Below are positions 47,869-60,553 of a stretch of DNA of 64,000 bases, in pieces. The notes beneath the pieces were generated by a model that saw nothing but the letters and a program-made list of their open reading frames with translations, ran no database searches and had not been told where the DNA came from. The stretch's first letter is position 1. Each line of letters starts with the position of its first letter. Made by a program: the position numbers and the translations under genes. Location of the stretch: positions 2,340,407 through 2,404,406 of the forward strand of contig CM036160.1 of NCBI GenBank assembly GCA_020631735.1, in the 5' to 3' direction. The DNA is from Saccharum officinarum (Eukaryota > Streptophyta > Magnoliopsida > Poales > Poaceae).

Positions 47869-48105
47869 CACTAGTGCAGGAATGACCTTTGCTCCTGGTG
47901 GGGAACCCCCTCTTGTCCCGGTTCCCCACCCGGGAGCAAGCATTCGGGACTAAAGGGGGTCCTGTAGTCCCGGGTCAGGCATCGGGACTAAAGGGGACCT
48001 TTAGTCCCGGTGGGTATTACCAACTGGGACTAAAGGTGCCTCCTGACATGTCACGATCTGGCAACCTTTAGTCCCGGTTGGTAATACCCACCGGGACTAA
48101 AGGTT
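47869..48105. repeat. CACTA-2 left subterminal repeats
   Basis: Palindromic ACCTTTAGTCCCGGT...ACCGGGACTAAAGGT units around 47940-48105, matched by the same motif at the right end (59770-60040). Confidence 0.85.
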
Positions 48106-50242
48106 GTTTTTTCTTTTTCGTTTTCTTTTCATTATTTGATTGATTTTGGTTTGAAACTAGGTTTTCGAATTCATATTCAAGCATTATTGGACGGATTAAA
48201 TTAATAACAAGTATAAAACTATATATATATATTTACATGCATGCATGCACACATATATATGTGTATTTTACATCATATTGTTTCATGTGCGTATATTACA
48301 AAAGTTTTTATTATAGTCATTGTGATATAACAAATTCCCTCTCATCCGGCCTCTACGTCGGCTTCCATAGCTGTGTGGGGTCATAGTGGAACTCGCCTTT
48401 GGAGTCGATGACCTGGTCATTAAGAAATCCGGCTATGGACTCCTGAATTGCTTTGAGCTGGTCTTGTCGTATGACCTTTGCGGCCAACCATTGAGCCTAC
48501 AGGGGTTTGAATTATAGAAAAATGAATTAATATATGTATAAAGAAATATAGTAAGCACAAGTAATAATAATTAAATGAATATATAGTGTAGATTAACGTA
48601 CTTTGAGTCTCTCTTTGTTAGTTCTTTGTGCGCATTCCTTGATAAACTCGCAGACGTAGTATCCACATAAGTTATTCCCCGGTTCCTGGCTCAGATACCA
48701 CTTTACGAGAAAAAGATTCGTCATCCAATCTGGTGATCCGGTGAAAGCTATATGTTTAATTAATAAAGATCGATGATGCGATGCAGGGGACTTACTTTCA
48801 AAGGAATTACGTGCAGTGGAGCTTTGCATTTTCCCATGTGTTGATTCTCAATAAAGGTTTTCCAAACACTACCCAATAAAATAAAAATTTTGCATGTTGT
48901 CAGATATAGTTAATCATCTTGTTTGTGTATATATATAGTTGCTAGAGAGATACCGAAATTACCTCTAATTAATATCTATCATATCTTGGTAGTCTTGTTG
49001 TAGTTTTCTCATCGAGTCATAGATTATCAATTGACTTTTGACCAGATCGATGTCCATCAATATCCAATGATTGTTGCATGTGTTTATAGGCATATAACGC
49101 ATAACACTCATTAATTAACTAGAATCAACATATGAGCCATTAAGGATCGATGATCGACATTATTAACACTCACTTGAAGTTGTAGGGGAAGAGTATATCC
49201 TGCTTGTGGCGTTGGTTCACTAAGAACTTCATGAGGTTGCTCTCTGACTTAGGCTTCCAATTAAGCGTGGGAGTAACTGGGTCTTTGAATACAATATTGG
49301 GATCAACAAAGCTAACTTCATTGCAGCCTTTCTTTTTGCGCTCTATATATATATATACTTGTTAGGATAATTTATATTCGAAATTATTACTTATAGGCAA
49401 TAGCAACTAATCATAGCTTTGTCCAGAGAGTTTAGGTGGTATAGTTGATGAAATTCTGTGTAATGAACATACATAACGTCATCGCCATGGAACCAATGTT
49501 CGTCTCTAATTCTAACAACAAGATATTCGTCTACTTTTGCAGACGCCTGCATGTACCACTTGTTTAGCAGGTACATTTGCGTCCCCAGATCACCTAAGGC
49601 TTCAGGGTTATATAAACTCTGGCCTAGTACAAATTTTTTCTACCAAAAATCAACCTCCTGCGCACTCTCAATGTTTCCATGACCAAACATCTGGTAAAGA
49701 TCGAGACCAGTCTCTTCAATAAATTCACCAAGGTGATCCAAATCAACATCCGGAGGTATGTTTGCCTGATGCATCAATCCTAAATTCGAACCATATTCAT
49801 TACCAACAACTAGCGGGGGGACTGATTTGTGCGATTGTTGTCCGAGTTGTGCAACTCCTTTCCCTGCCCGCTTCTTTTTCTGTGCTGTCTCAATTGACTT
49901 GGTGAGAGTGTTGTCATTGTCCGTTAACGTTTCTTTGGACGGCTTACGAGATTCCCGTTGCTGTTGCTGGTAAGAAGCCACCTTTTTTAATTTCTTAGAA
50001 TATATGGAGCTACGAAGAAGTACGGTTTCTTCGGGTTTCTCCTTGCTTCTTGATCCTTTTTTAATTTGTCATAGAATCTAGACATATCTTTTTTATATGC
50101 ATCAGTTACTTGTTCCTTCTCTTCAGATATTATTTTGGGAATAGCCCTTGGTTTCACAGTGGCTTTCTTTACCGGCAGGGGTTGGTTCTTCATTTGCGGG
50201 GCGGGCCTCTTGCTAGTACTTGGCTTCTTGATAGGTGGGGGC

Positions 50243-50315
50243 GGGGGAGGCGTTGGAGACCTCCTTGGAGGTGGTGGCAGCGGGGGAGGTGTTGGAGACC
50301 TCCTTAGAGGTGGTG
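50243..50315 (-). repeat. Proline-rich minisatellite, about 42-bp unit
   Basis: AGGTGGTGGCAGCGGGGGAGG plus GTTGGAGACCTCCTTGGAGG-type units occur twice before and once after (53582-53625) the solo LTR. They encode RRSPTPPPLPP on the minus strand. The LTR inserted into this array. Confidence 0.75.
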
Positions 50316-53300
50316 TGTCACAGAACCTCCTAATTATGATGGCCCACAAGTACCCGTCATTGCCATAATGACCTCTGATGGCCGTACTTATGTTCACCAT
50401 AACTTAAAAGGCTTGCTTTCCTCCGAACAGGATCCAATCACAGGAGTATTGCAATAATACAACAGTTTATTCAAATTATTCAACAGAGTAACGTAGCGGA
50501 AGTCTTACAATAATATAGGTTTACAAACCAGTTTTCAAACTTCAAACCTTATGTAACATTATTACAAACCAGTAGTAGAGAAGTATCGGTATTAACTTTA
50601 TTACAACACACAAGCGAGATGTCTTGCACAAAGGCCACACAGTCTACTCGTCGTCGCTTTCTTCAATCACGACGGTCATGCAACAAGGCTCGAAGCAGAC
50701 TTGTTCATGAACCGCACCTGCAACAAGGGGTTAACAAACCCTGAGTACTTGAGGGTACTCAACAAGACTTACCTGACTAAGACAAAGACTCCAAGGGCAT
50801 GCTAGCTTTAGGGAATCAAGGTACGGGTATTCCAGAATCAAATTTTCTTTTGCAGAAAAGCTTACTAAAGTAAGTCTTTACCTTCAATATTTTACTTTTA
50901 CCATTGATGGTTCATTAACCAATTCTAAGTGATCCTAATCTAGATCGAAGTAATTATCATCAAAACCTTCCTCATTCTTTCTTTCAATTCCAGTTCTTAA
51001 CTACGATGCAAGTCAGGTGATCAAGTCTCCATAACCGAGGAGCAACGACGATTCGAACCAATTATACCCAGCTGGGGATCCCTAACCTCACGACATATGT
51101 AGAACTGAATCTTGCATATATCAACCCTCATTTAGATCTCCCAAAACCAGAACGTGTCCATCGCCACCCGAGAGTACAGTACTCCTCGAACCCGACCAAA
51201 TTCTAGCCCCGAGGGTACACGCTACTCTCGCCATCTCTCCACTCCCAGTGCGAGGTTAGACGTTCTCGTAATGGAATCACCAACATTTTGGGCTTACCCA
51301 AGGCATAAAGCTAGTTGCAAAGTCTTGAACACAACAGGCTTACAACGAACGGACCTTAACTGACAAGGCGGAAACACTACATTGAGACTCATTTCCCAAT
51401 GCATGTTAGCAGTGGCCAAACCACCAGCCCGATCTTTCAGGTTCATTCTCATATTTCAATATTCATTCAATATGCCGTCATGGCTATATAAACATTGCAT
51501 TTAAAAGCTTAACTTCTAAGCATAGCGAAGCATACTACGCATTTTCCATAAAACAGGTATCAAGGTTGATATCACAATAATCAAGGATGATAATACATCA
51601 ATTGGGTTATCACTCAACTCCTAATTACTTAATGCAGTAAACCATATTATAAATAATAAAACATTTGTAAAATTCAAGGTAGGGTTTAAATGCACCGGGG
51701 CTTGCCTTGCTCGGACACGATGACTGACTCAGACCCGAGAACTCCAACGTCAGGTCTGAAACCCACCGACGATCGCTCTTCTCCGGAAACTGGCTCGACG
51801 GCTTCGACTTCTTCGAAAGCGAAGACTACACGAACACATAACATGCTTTAACATGATGCTCGATGATAAACATGATGCTTGATGATAACATGCTACGAGT
51901 TACGATTGGAGTACACTTCCTTCGCGGTACAGTCGCAAACTGAAAACCGACTAACTAGTAGCGACGATTCCAGCGATACCAGCTTTAACCTAAACAAGTT
52001 ACTAACGAGCTCAATCATGAAATTAAGGTGCCAGAGATCACCAAAGGGTAGTGACCTAAGGACATCACTCAATCAAAGGGCACACAACACTTAAAGTTCT
52101 TAAATTAACATTTATTTATTATTTAAATAATTAGGACATAATTAGAAGTTAATCAAATTTTACCTAATCAAGCTCAAACTTTTTCTATGGATTAAGAATG
52201 ATTTATAACAGTGTCATAATAAATTTCATCATTTTTGAATTAATAAATTAATTATTAAAAATTCATGGAAGTTGTATTTAATCTTTATTGGAACCAATTA
52301 ATTCTACTGCACAAAGTATTCAAATTCATGATTTAACATTTTTCCTAGATAGTTTATACATTGAGAAGCCTACACAAAAATTTTCATGAATTTTGGAACT
52401 CTACACAATTTTTAATGAAATAAACAAATAACTAAACTATTCATTTATTTGAAAAAGAAAAACAAAAACGAAATCGGGCCGATTCTTCCTTTCTCCCGCG
52501 GTCCGGCCCAACTAGAGGGCCCGCTCGCGCACGCCCGCGCTCGCACGCGCTCGGCCCAGCCACGCGGCTCAGCAGGCGGCCTGCCTCACGCGCGCGCGTC
52601 TGCCTCTCCCTCTCTCTCTCTGACAGCGCGGTCCCACTTGTCATCGCCTTCCTCCCGCTCGCCCGCTCGCTCCCGCGTGCCCGCGCTCTCTCCCGCGGTG
52701 GCTGGCCGGTGACCGATGCCTCGGTCGACAAACCGACTCCACCATCACCATCACCAACAACATCATCTTCTACTGTCTGGGGCTGATGATTGGGCTTGAC
52801 CAGACCTACAACTTTGCTGTTCAAAACTTTTTCAAATTCTGCCTCTATTTTGAACTCTTAGGTTGGGGACAAAAATGAGTCAAAACTGAAATTTGTTTAT
52901 TTTCAAAATTGCTCCACATTTTACACTAAAACTTTGAAAACTCAAAACAGCAAAGTTGTAGCCCTTGAAAAGTTCTACAAACTTGGTTTTGAACTTTTTC
53001 CCAAATTTTGCTTAGATTTTGAATTATTTCAAAAGGGGTAAAACAGGGTTTTGAAATTTAGGGTTTTCGGAGGAATTTTAAATTGGAATTTGTTGCTACT
53101 TTGATTTGTGATTACTTAGTGATCAAAACCTCACCCAAGGGCATCATTTGGACCAACATGACATGGTTGACCAAATGCCACTCTTGGTTGACCAATTAGC
53201 TTTTAAAATTCTTTTACATTTTTCCCCAATTTTGAATTCGAATTCGAATCGAAAAACTCGTGACAAGTTTTGGGACTCCAATTCAAACTCAAATTTGGAG

Positions 53301-53581
53301 TTTCATTTTAGAGGTTGTACTTGAGCTCATACCCTACACTTGACACTAGTGTGCAACGAAGTCGCACACCTCAAATTACGCAGGGCATGGACTAAGCATT
53401 TGCGGTGGTATTAAAAATTAGGGTTTTCGGGTTCGGAGCACACCACTGAGAAACACATTCAACCTAGATAAGTAAACTTGTTTTAGTTGATGCATAACAA
53501 GGTTAACCTAACAGGGATGCTTTGCAATGCATTATGATGACATGGAAGATTAATTAGCACTATAACACCCGGGGTGTTACA
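50316..53581 (-). repeat. Solo LTR of a chromovirus relative, 3,266 bp
   Basis: Flanked by a perfect 5-bp duplication TGGTG (50311-50315, 53582-53586). On the minus strand it starts TGTAACACCCCGGGTGTTA and ends GGTTCTGTGACA. No internal element sequence remains, so it arose by recombination between two LTRs. It carries the 19-bp box (51690-51708) and an acidic frame before it. Confidence 0.93.
51690..51708 (-). promoter_or_regulatory. 19-bp LTR box (solo LTR copy)
   Basis: Identical to 10071-10089. Confidence 0.6.
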
Positions 53582-53586
53582 TGGTG

Positions 53587-53967
53587 GCAGCGGGGGAGGT
53601 GTTGGAGACCTCCTTGGAGATGGTGTGGATGCAGCCTCGCCTTCCAACACATTGTCATCGTACAGAGCACTATGATGATCTGGCGATTGAACAATTGGAC
53701 TTAGGTTGGGGGAGGATCTGGTACAAAAAAGGAATGACATATTATTATGAGCTAATTGTTAATTATTTAAGCCAATATAAATTAATGAATTAGTGTTTTC
53801 ATCCGCACCTATGGTGAGGTAGTTCAGGAGGAGGTGGAGGCGACATCCCGGGAATGATGATGTAGCGCTTGCGCCATACAATGAATGTCTTCTCTGCTTC
53901 TCCTAGAGTCTTCTCACCATCACATCCAGGAATGTCAAGAGGCAAATCACTAAAACCTTTTTCAGCT
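53587..53967 (-). pseudogene. Exon of the CACTA-2 second protein, beyond the LTR
   Basis: Minus-strand sequence around 53810-53960 encodes DLPLDIPGCDGEKTLGEAEK, then KTFIVWRKRYIIIPGM and a proline run. This connects the N-terminal part (54279 and up) with the proline-rich repeat now split by the LTR. Confidence 0.6.
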
Positions 53968-55822
53968 TTATCTACCGAGATGGTAGCATATCCTTCTTGG
54001 ATTATATTCCCATGAATCCTTGGTGTCTTGTTCGGTCGATAGGATTAACAAGACTGATAGCCACCTTGATTGTGGAATTCCCCTTCGGAATGTGTAGCTC
54101 ACACGATGTACGAGGTTCAGTGATGTCATCCACAGGGAAGCACAGTCCTTATTTGGTATCTCCGTGGAAGCGCAACTGCTTTTCATCTGAGCTGGGGGAC
54201 TAATGTTGATTCCTGGCTCTGATGTCTGCTTGCTTGCACTCACTGCTATTTGCAATTGCCTTCTAATTTCCTCCTGCATTCTCGCTTCAAGGATTTTTTC
54301 CGCTCCTGTGATTCACGCACTGCTTCCTCCAACCTCTGGAGCCACTATGCCTCTTCTTCCTTCTTTCCTTGGTGGCTTCTGTAGGAAGGTCTATCCTGAG
54401 GGAATCTATGCTCCCACGAGACACTTCCTTTGCCTCTAGTTCGGCCACCGTGTTCAGTAGTCCCGATGGCGTATGTCAGTTCATCCTTCTCTCTGTTGGG
54501 CCTGAACGCACCACTAGCAGTAGAGCTCTGAGCATAAAACAATCTTTCTGCTGCTTCTTGCAGTCTTGCGCCATAAACGCACTTTCCTGTCTCCTGGTCC
54601 AGTGTTCCCCCATGAGCGAAAAACCAATTCTTTGCACGCTCTCCCCACTCGAGTGATTCTGGTGTGATACCCTTAGTAAGAAGGTCTGCATCCATTTTGT
54701 TCCACTTCTTAATGGTTGTCGGGTAGCCACCTGATCCCAAGTTATGGTGGTATGTCTTCTATTGGACATTACGTTGGTTCTTTATCACCCGACTCACACC
54801 ATCTTCCGACGTCTTGTACTGTACAAACTCATCCCAATAGGGCCTCTGCTTTGAGATCGGGCCTAGGACAGTGAAATTTGGTGCTACATTCTTCTTGACA
54901 TACGTCGTGTATAGGTGTTTCTTCCAAGTCTGAAACTGGGTGGCCATCTTCTTCATTGCCCAATTCCTAACTCGCTCTTTCAATTCATCACCATCTATTA
55001 TATCATCATAACCATCTATTTGGAGCGTGAAATGTTCCAAGACATCATTCCAAATTAACGTCTTGTCACGATCGGAGACAAAACTGATATGAGGAGCATT
55101 GGTTTTCTTCTTCCATTCATGGGTACTGATTGGGAGCTGGTCCCTTACAAGGTAACCACAGTGGTGCACGAATTTTGTTTTATTTGCCCCCCCCCGATTC
55201 GCCTATATCCACATTGAACTCCGAGATGATGAAGCGGCCCTCCAATGGCTTTTTGGGACCTCGAACATTTTTACTCTTCGTTGTAGTTGTTGATGTCGAT
55301 CTAGAGGGCTACAAAACATAAACATTATTTTTAATGTCATGAGCACACATAAGACATGTTAATATATATAGCTAATAACAAAAAATACATACTTGGCCAA
55401 TATCTTCTTGCTCATTTTGTTCAAGAGCTAAGTACTAACTACCGTCATCTACATCCTCTTGCACGTTATTTTTAGCACCATCATCGTCGACAACTTGAGT
55501 GCCAGTGTTGATCAAATGCATCATCAACTCCTCCTCATCCATGTTTCTCGGGTAGGCCATCTGGCTTCAAAAAACAAAACCAATATATAGTACATCAAAT
55601 CTTTGCTATACGTAAACGGCCGAGGGCGAATTGCATTGGTGACTAGGGCGAACCATGTCAGTGACAACAACAACGTGGTTCGCCCTAGTCACCGACGCAA
55701 TTCGCCCTCGGCCATTAACGCTAAACCCTAAAACTTGATCAACGTATAATTAACGATAACCCTAATCAACATTTGTTAATGCATATATCGTTAACGCTAA
55801 ACAATCACACACTAGGGTGAAG

Positions 55823-58673
55823 TCAGTATACAGTATATACACCACTATTTTGGTTGGTACTCCTTTTATCTTGGGCTACTGTGTAGAATGTGTTCCCATT
55901 TATCTCGTACCCTTTGTATGTGATGATATGCCATGATGGTTGCATAGCCAATAAATATAGTTGCTCATGGATGCTCTCATCACCTTGATATTTTTTTCGC
56001 AACCAACCACTGAAAGTTTCCATGTGCTTACGTGCAATCCAAGCTTTAGTCTTCCCTGGAAACTCGGATTGTAAGAGATCCTTGTGTGTCTCAATATACG
56101 GATCTACCAAAGAGGAGTTCTGTAGAACTGTGTAGTGCGCTTTATTGAAATAATCATCCTCTATACCAATATATGTTTTCCTCCCTAGTGTGCCCTTTCT
56201 GCTTAGTCTCCCCTCATGTCTCGATTCAGGAACACCAATCAAGTCAAGGTCGGGAATAAAGTCAACACATAACTCAATGACCTCTTCTGTTCCATAGCCC
56301 TGGGCGATGCTTCCTTCTGGGCGAGCACGGTTGTGAACATATTTCTTCAGTACGCCCATGAATCTCTCTAAGGGGAACATGTTGTGTAGGAACACAGGAC
56401 CGAGAATGAAGATCTCCTTGACCAGGTGAACTAGGAGGTGTGTCATGATATCAAAGAAGGAAGGAGGGAACACCAACTCAAAGCTGACGAGACATTGAAC
56501 CACATCATTCTGTAGTTTAGCTAGATCCGTTGGATCAATTGCCTTCTGATAAATTGCATTGAGGAATGCACATAGCTTCACGGTGGCTAGACGTACATTT
56601 GGAGGTGGAATTCCTCTTAATGCAACTGGAAGTAATTGCGTCATGAGAATGTGACAGTCATGGGACTTTAAGTTACATAATTTCTTCTTTGGCACATTTA
56701 TAATACCCTTTATATTCGAGGAGAATCCAGAAGGTACCTTGATGTTGTTTAAGCATTCAAACATGATTTCCTTCTCCTCTTTGCTTAGAGTGTAGCTGGC
56801 AGGACGTAAGTAATGACATCCATCATCTGTCTTCTCTGGATGCAGGTTGTCTCTTTCTCTCAAACAACGCAGGTCCTGTCGTGCTTCAAATGTGTCCTTA
56901 GGCTTTCCATACACACCTATGAAGCCTAGCAGGTTCACACAAAGATTCTTCGTCAGGTGCATCACGTCGATTGAGTTGCGGAATTCTAGGACTTGCCAAT
57001 AGGGTAGCTCCCAAAATATGGACTTCTTCTTCCACATGGGTGCGTGACCGTTAGCGTCGTTCGGAACAGGTTGGCTGCCATGTCCTTTTCCAAAGATGAC
57101 TTTCACATCATTGACCATATCGAGTACATCCTCACTGGTTCGGTTGCGAGGCTTGGTCAGGTGGTCTGTCGTCCCTTTAAAATGCTTGCCTTTCTTTCTT
57201 ATGGGGTGATTTGCAGGAAGAAATCGACGATGGCCAAGGTACATGATCTTTTGACATTTCTTCAAGAAGACACCTCTAATATCACTGAAGCAGTGTGTGC
57301 ATGCATTATATCCCTTGTTTGACTGTCCTGAAAGAATACTTAGAGCAGGCCAATCATTGATTGTTACGAAACAACAATGTTCGCAGGTCAAAGTGTTCCT
57401 GTTTGTACTCATCCCACACACGTACACCTTCTCTATTCCACAAAATGAGAAGTTCGTTAACCAGTGGCCTTAGGTACACATTGATGTCATTGCTAGGTTG
57501 CTTCAGGCCTTGGATGAGCACAGACATCATAATGAACTTCCACTTCATGCATAACCAGGGAGGAAGGTTGTAGATACTTAGAGTAACAGGCCAAGTGTTA
57601 TGGCTATTGTTCTGCTCTCCAAAAGGATTGATACCATCTGTACTTAAAGCAAACCTTAAGTTTCTTGCATCATCTGCAAACTCCGGGAATTCTCTGTCGA
57701 TTGCTCTCCTCTAGGACTCATCAGCAGGGTGTCTCAACATATTGTCTACCTTACGGTCTTCTTTGTGCCATCGCAACAATTTTGCATGTTCTTTGTTTCT
57801 AAACAGACGTTTCAAGCGTGGTAGTATAGGAGCATACCACATAACCTTAGCAGGGATTTTCTTCCGTGGACATTCGGCCTCAACATCACCAGGGTCATCT
57901 CGCTTGATCTTATACCGCGATGCATGACATACCGGGCATGCATCCAATTTCTCGTATTCTATGCCACGGTAGAGGATACAGTCATTAGGACATGCATGTA
58001 TCTTCTTGATTTTTGGCCCCATAGGACAGACAACCTGTTTTGCTTTGTAGGTAGTGGCGGGCAATTCATTATCCTTTGGAAGCATCTTCTTTTGGATTTT
58101 TAGTAACTCTCCAAATCCCTTGTCAGATACACCATTCTTTGTCTTCCATTGCAGCAATTCTAGTGTGGTTCCCAACTTTTTCTGCCCTACATCACATGTT
58201 GGGTACAACAATTTCTTGTGATCTTCTAGCATCCACTCGAACTTGATCTTCTCCTTTTCACTTTCGCATTCTCTTTGTGCGTCACGAATGACCTGACCAA
58301 GATCATCAGCAGGCTCATCTTCTGCGGCTACCTTTTCTTTAGCTTCTCCCATTGCAGTATCATTGAAGCATGCACCATCGGGAATAATGTCATTGTCGTC
58401 CCATTATTCTTCTTCACCTTCTTCCATTACAACCCCGGTTTCTCCGTGCTTCGTCCAACAAATATAGTTTGGCATGAAACCCAACTTGAACAAGTGTGAA
58501 TGAAGAGTCCTTGAGCAAGGATATTCCACCATATTCTTACATATGGCACAAGGGCAGCACATGAAACCGTCGCATTTGTTTGCCTCGGCCGCACGTAACA
58601 TAGAATGCACGCCGTCAATGAACTCTTGGGAGCGGCGATCAGCATTGTACATCCAATGCCGGCTCATCTGCAT
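55823..58673 (-). pseudogene. CACTA-2 transposase, TNP2 type
   Basis: Starts MQMSRHWMYNADRRSQEFID (58673), a transposase-associated domain with CCPCAICKN. It continues at 58352-57711 with HACPNDCILYRG and CPVCHASRYK zinc-binding motifs, then 57548-57354, then 57427-55823 (534 residues open) with CTHCFSDI, SIDVMHLTKNLCVNLLGF, MTHLLVHLVKEI (DUF4218) and the start of DUF4216 (GYEINGNTFYTVAQDKRSTN). A stop near 57711, an overlap frameshift near 57360-57427 and a stop near 58401 interrupt it; a short intron might explain one of these. It is better preserved than the CACTA-1 enzyme and lacks only the far C-terminus. Confidence 0.82.
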
Positions 58674-58755
58674 TACATGACATAAATATCATATTAAAAC
58701 CTAGATCATAATTAATTATTTATACAACATGCGTGCCACCACAAAGGGTACAAAT

Positions 58756-59291
58756 TTATGAAAGCATCGCTACAATGTAGACAATCCCAACTACCACTAA
58801 AAGAACCAAAGCTAAAATGCACTTTAGGAGCACAAAGATTTCACGACCAATCCCAACTAAAACAGACAGATTCCCCAATTGTGTAACATCTTTGGGCTTC
58901 TTTGGCTGGATCACTACCTCATTAGCCGTCGTATCTGCCTGTTGTGCAAGATATTTTTGCACGAGTTCAACGTACTCTTCCTCCCAGTAGAAGCCTGAAC
59001 ATCGTCCACTACCATCCCACTGAAAATAAAACAAAAAATTAGAACTTTAATCACAACCATCATGAAAATAGGTATAAACTAACCATAATAATAAAAAATA
59101 ATAAAATAACTCACATTGCGATCTGGACAGTTGTAGAAGATACGACCCTTGTTGGGACCCTCCTTCTTCACTCGGTACTCCATCACAATCTTCGTCTCAT
59201 CACGACACTTGCCGCATGGAATGAGAGGGAGGTTTGGCCTATGTCGCTTTGGAAACCCATGAGAGGCCGAGGAACCAGAAGCAGTTGCCAT
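58756..59291 (-). CDS. GRF-type zinc-finger membrane protein carried by CACTA-2
   Basis: Two exons: 59291-59115 (59 codons, donor AAT|GTGAGT) and 59019-58756 (acceptor TTTTCAG|TGG, in phase), giving 146 residues with no lesion. Residues about 25-75 form a GRF zinc finger (PCGKCRDETKIVMEYRV, then a Cys-containing FYNCPDRN followed by WDGSGRCSGFYWEEEY). The C-terminus is one hydrophobic helix (VLLKCILALVLLVVVGIVYI). Similar GRF-zf/TM proteins are widespread in grasses. GRF fingers bind single-stranded nucleic acid in some proteins. It lies between the right TIR and the transposase gene on the same strand, so it belongs to the transposon. Role unknown. Confidence 0.75.
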
Positions 59292-60095
59292 CTACTCTCT
59301 ATACTCATTTTTTAATGCACTATAAATTTCTCATTTTATAAACAAATAAAATTAAGAAACTATAAAATTCTCTATATCTCTAAATAATGAAGTGTGCTAT
59401 GCATGCTAGAAATGAAAAGTGAATACTAATTTTAAATACCTACTTTAACCTTTCTTCATCCAAATATGCAAACTATAAGTTATTTTGAGCTTAAATTGTT
59501 TACAAATAAAAAAACACCATAAAAACTATATATATATATATATAGTGAACAATATGAGATAAGCCAATGATGAAAAATTAGAGTATGAGATTGGTAACCT
59601 TTACAACTGAGGAATCGACAGAGGAATCGAAGAAATCAATGGATGAATCGAAGAATGGATGGAGCAACAATGGGAGAAGCAAGAAGCAAAGAAGGCAAGA
59701 ACACTGAGCTTCAAATTTGGTCCAGCTTGGGCTCAGGGAGGAAGGAGAAACTGCTAGGATTTATAGGGGGGGCTCTTTAGTCCTGGTTGGTGGCTCCAAC
59801 CAGGACTAAATGTCCCTTTCCAACCCCGGTCAGAGGCATGGCTTAGGAGTAGACCTTTACTCCCGGTTGATGGATCCAACCGGGAGTAAAGGTACACCTT
59901 TAGTCCCGGTTGGTGTTTCCAACCGGGACTAAAGGTCCCCTGCCACTGTGCTGAGCGAAGTAGCCATTGGGCAGGGACCTTTAGTCCTGATTGGAGATAC
60001 CAACCGGGACTAAAGGTGTCTCTAGTCCTGGCCCGAAAAATGCTAGGACTAGAGCCTATTTTGGCTTCGGATGAAAGGTCTGTTCTCTACTAGTG
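59292..60095. repeat. CACTA-2 right end: leader and subterminal repeats
   Basis: AT-rich leader to about 59760, then TTTAGTCC(C/T)GGTTGG repeats in both orientations (59778-60040) and the terminal CTACTAGTG at 60087-60095. Confidence 0.8.
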
Positions 60096-60553
60096 GAGAG
60101 AGACAAGACAGAACTCAAACTCTAGGGTTACGTGGTTTGGAGGTGGAGGCTAGTTGAGCCAGCTGTTTTTGGGTTGTCATTGTCTTAGTTGCAACTAAAT
60201 GAAGGTCTTTTAGCGGCTATCTCCGGCTGAACACATCTATTAGCCCATAGGATTGCTTAGCGCCAAAAGTTAGTTCTCTTAAGTGTTTTGTTCCCTAGCA
60301 GCTATCTCCGGCTATAGCTATAGCCAGAGATCTAAACCTTGAATAATACTAATTATGTATTATAAATATTAATATTTTTTGTATATATTTGGTCAAATTT
60401 GATAGTATTTAACTTTTCGGGAATCGAAAATGACAGTTGATTTGGGACTGAGGAAATATACCATAAACCGGTTAAAAAGATTACATATAGTAATTAGTTG
60501 GTGGACGTGGACCTAAAGATCATGCAAGCTGCGTGTTGCCATATCGTCTTCTT

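Larger units (their letters stand above)
48355..55169 (-). pseudogene. CACTA-2 second protein with C-terminal Ulp1-like (C48) protease
   Basis: A multi-exon gene with a conserved CACTA domain at the N-terminal part (from 55169; e.g. HISFVSDRDKTLIWNDVLE and GTLDQETGKCVYGARLQEA). Next come a DIPGCDGEKTLGEAEKTFIV segment (about 53900), a proline-rich repeat (interrupted by the solo LTR) and a Lys-rich linker. The protease-like end carries LYHLNSLDKAMISCYC (49391-49440), NNHWILMDID with candidate His (49067-49069), IIYDS with Asp (49016-49018) and GNNLCGYYVCEFI with candidate Cys (48665-48667). The last exon is 48493-48355 after a GTACGT donor. The full triad order H-D-C is retained. Ulp1-like domains in plant CACTA elements are known; their role is not settled. 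The LTR insertion and a frame break near 54150 disable it here. Confidence 0.75.
47869..60095 (-). mobile_element. CACTA transposon 2, 12.2 kb, with exact ends
   Basis: Ends CACTAGTGCAGGAATGACCT (47869) and, on the minus strand from 60095, CACTAGTAGAGAACAGACCT. Flanked by GAG/GAG (47866-47868, 60096-60098). Gene order on the minus strand: GRF zinc-finger gene (59291-58756), TNP2 transposase (58673-55823), second protein with an Ulp1-like protease end (55169-48355). A solo LTR (50316-53581) is inserted in it. Without that the element is about 9 kb. Confidence 0.93.
46663..60341. mobile_element. Non-autonomous hAT element, itself interrupted
   Basis: TIRs CATGGTTTTAAATCTC and CAAGGTTTAGATCTC (reverse of the right end). 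8-bp target duplication AATAATAT / AATAATAC (46655-46662, 60342-60349). Subterminal GCTATCTCCGGCT and TATAGCCAG motifs. Its own sequence is 46663-47868 plus 60096-60341, about 1.45 kb; the rest is the nested CACTA element. No hAT transposase. A GC-rich part at 47580-47860 has open frames on both strands and may be captured sequence. Confidence 0.8.
46532..60458. mobile_element. Stowaway-type MITE split by a 13.7-kb insertion
   Basis: The left half (46532-46662) begins TACTCCCTCCCTCTCAAAAT at 46530. The right half (60342-60458) ends GGGACTGAGGAAATATA. Placed together and with one duplication removed they align with the intact copy at 15863-16120 (shared GTTTGTAGAAAATATTAGCA and ACTAATTATGTATTATAAAT). 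Confidence 0.85.
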
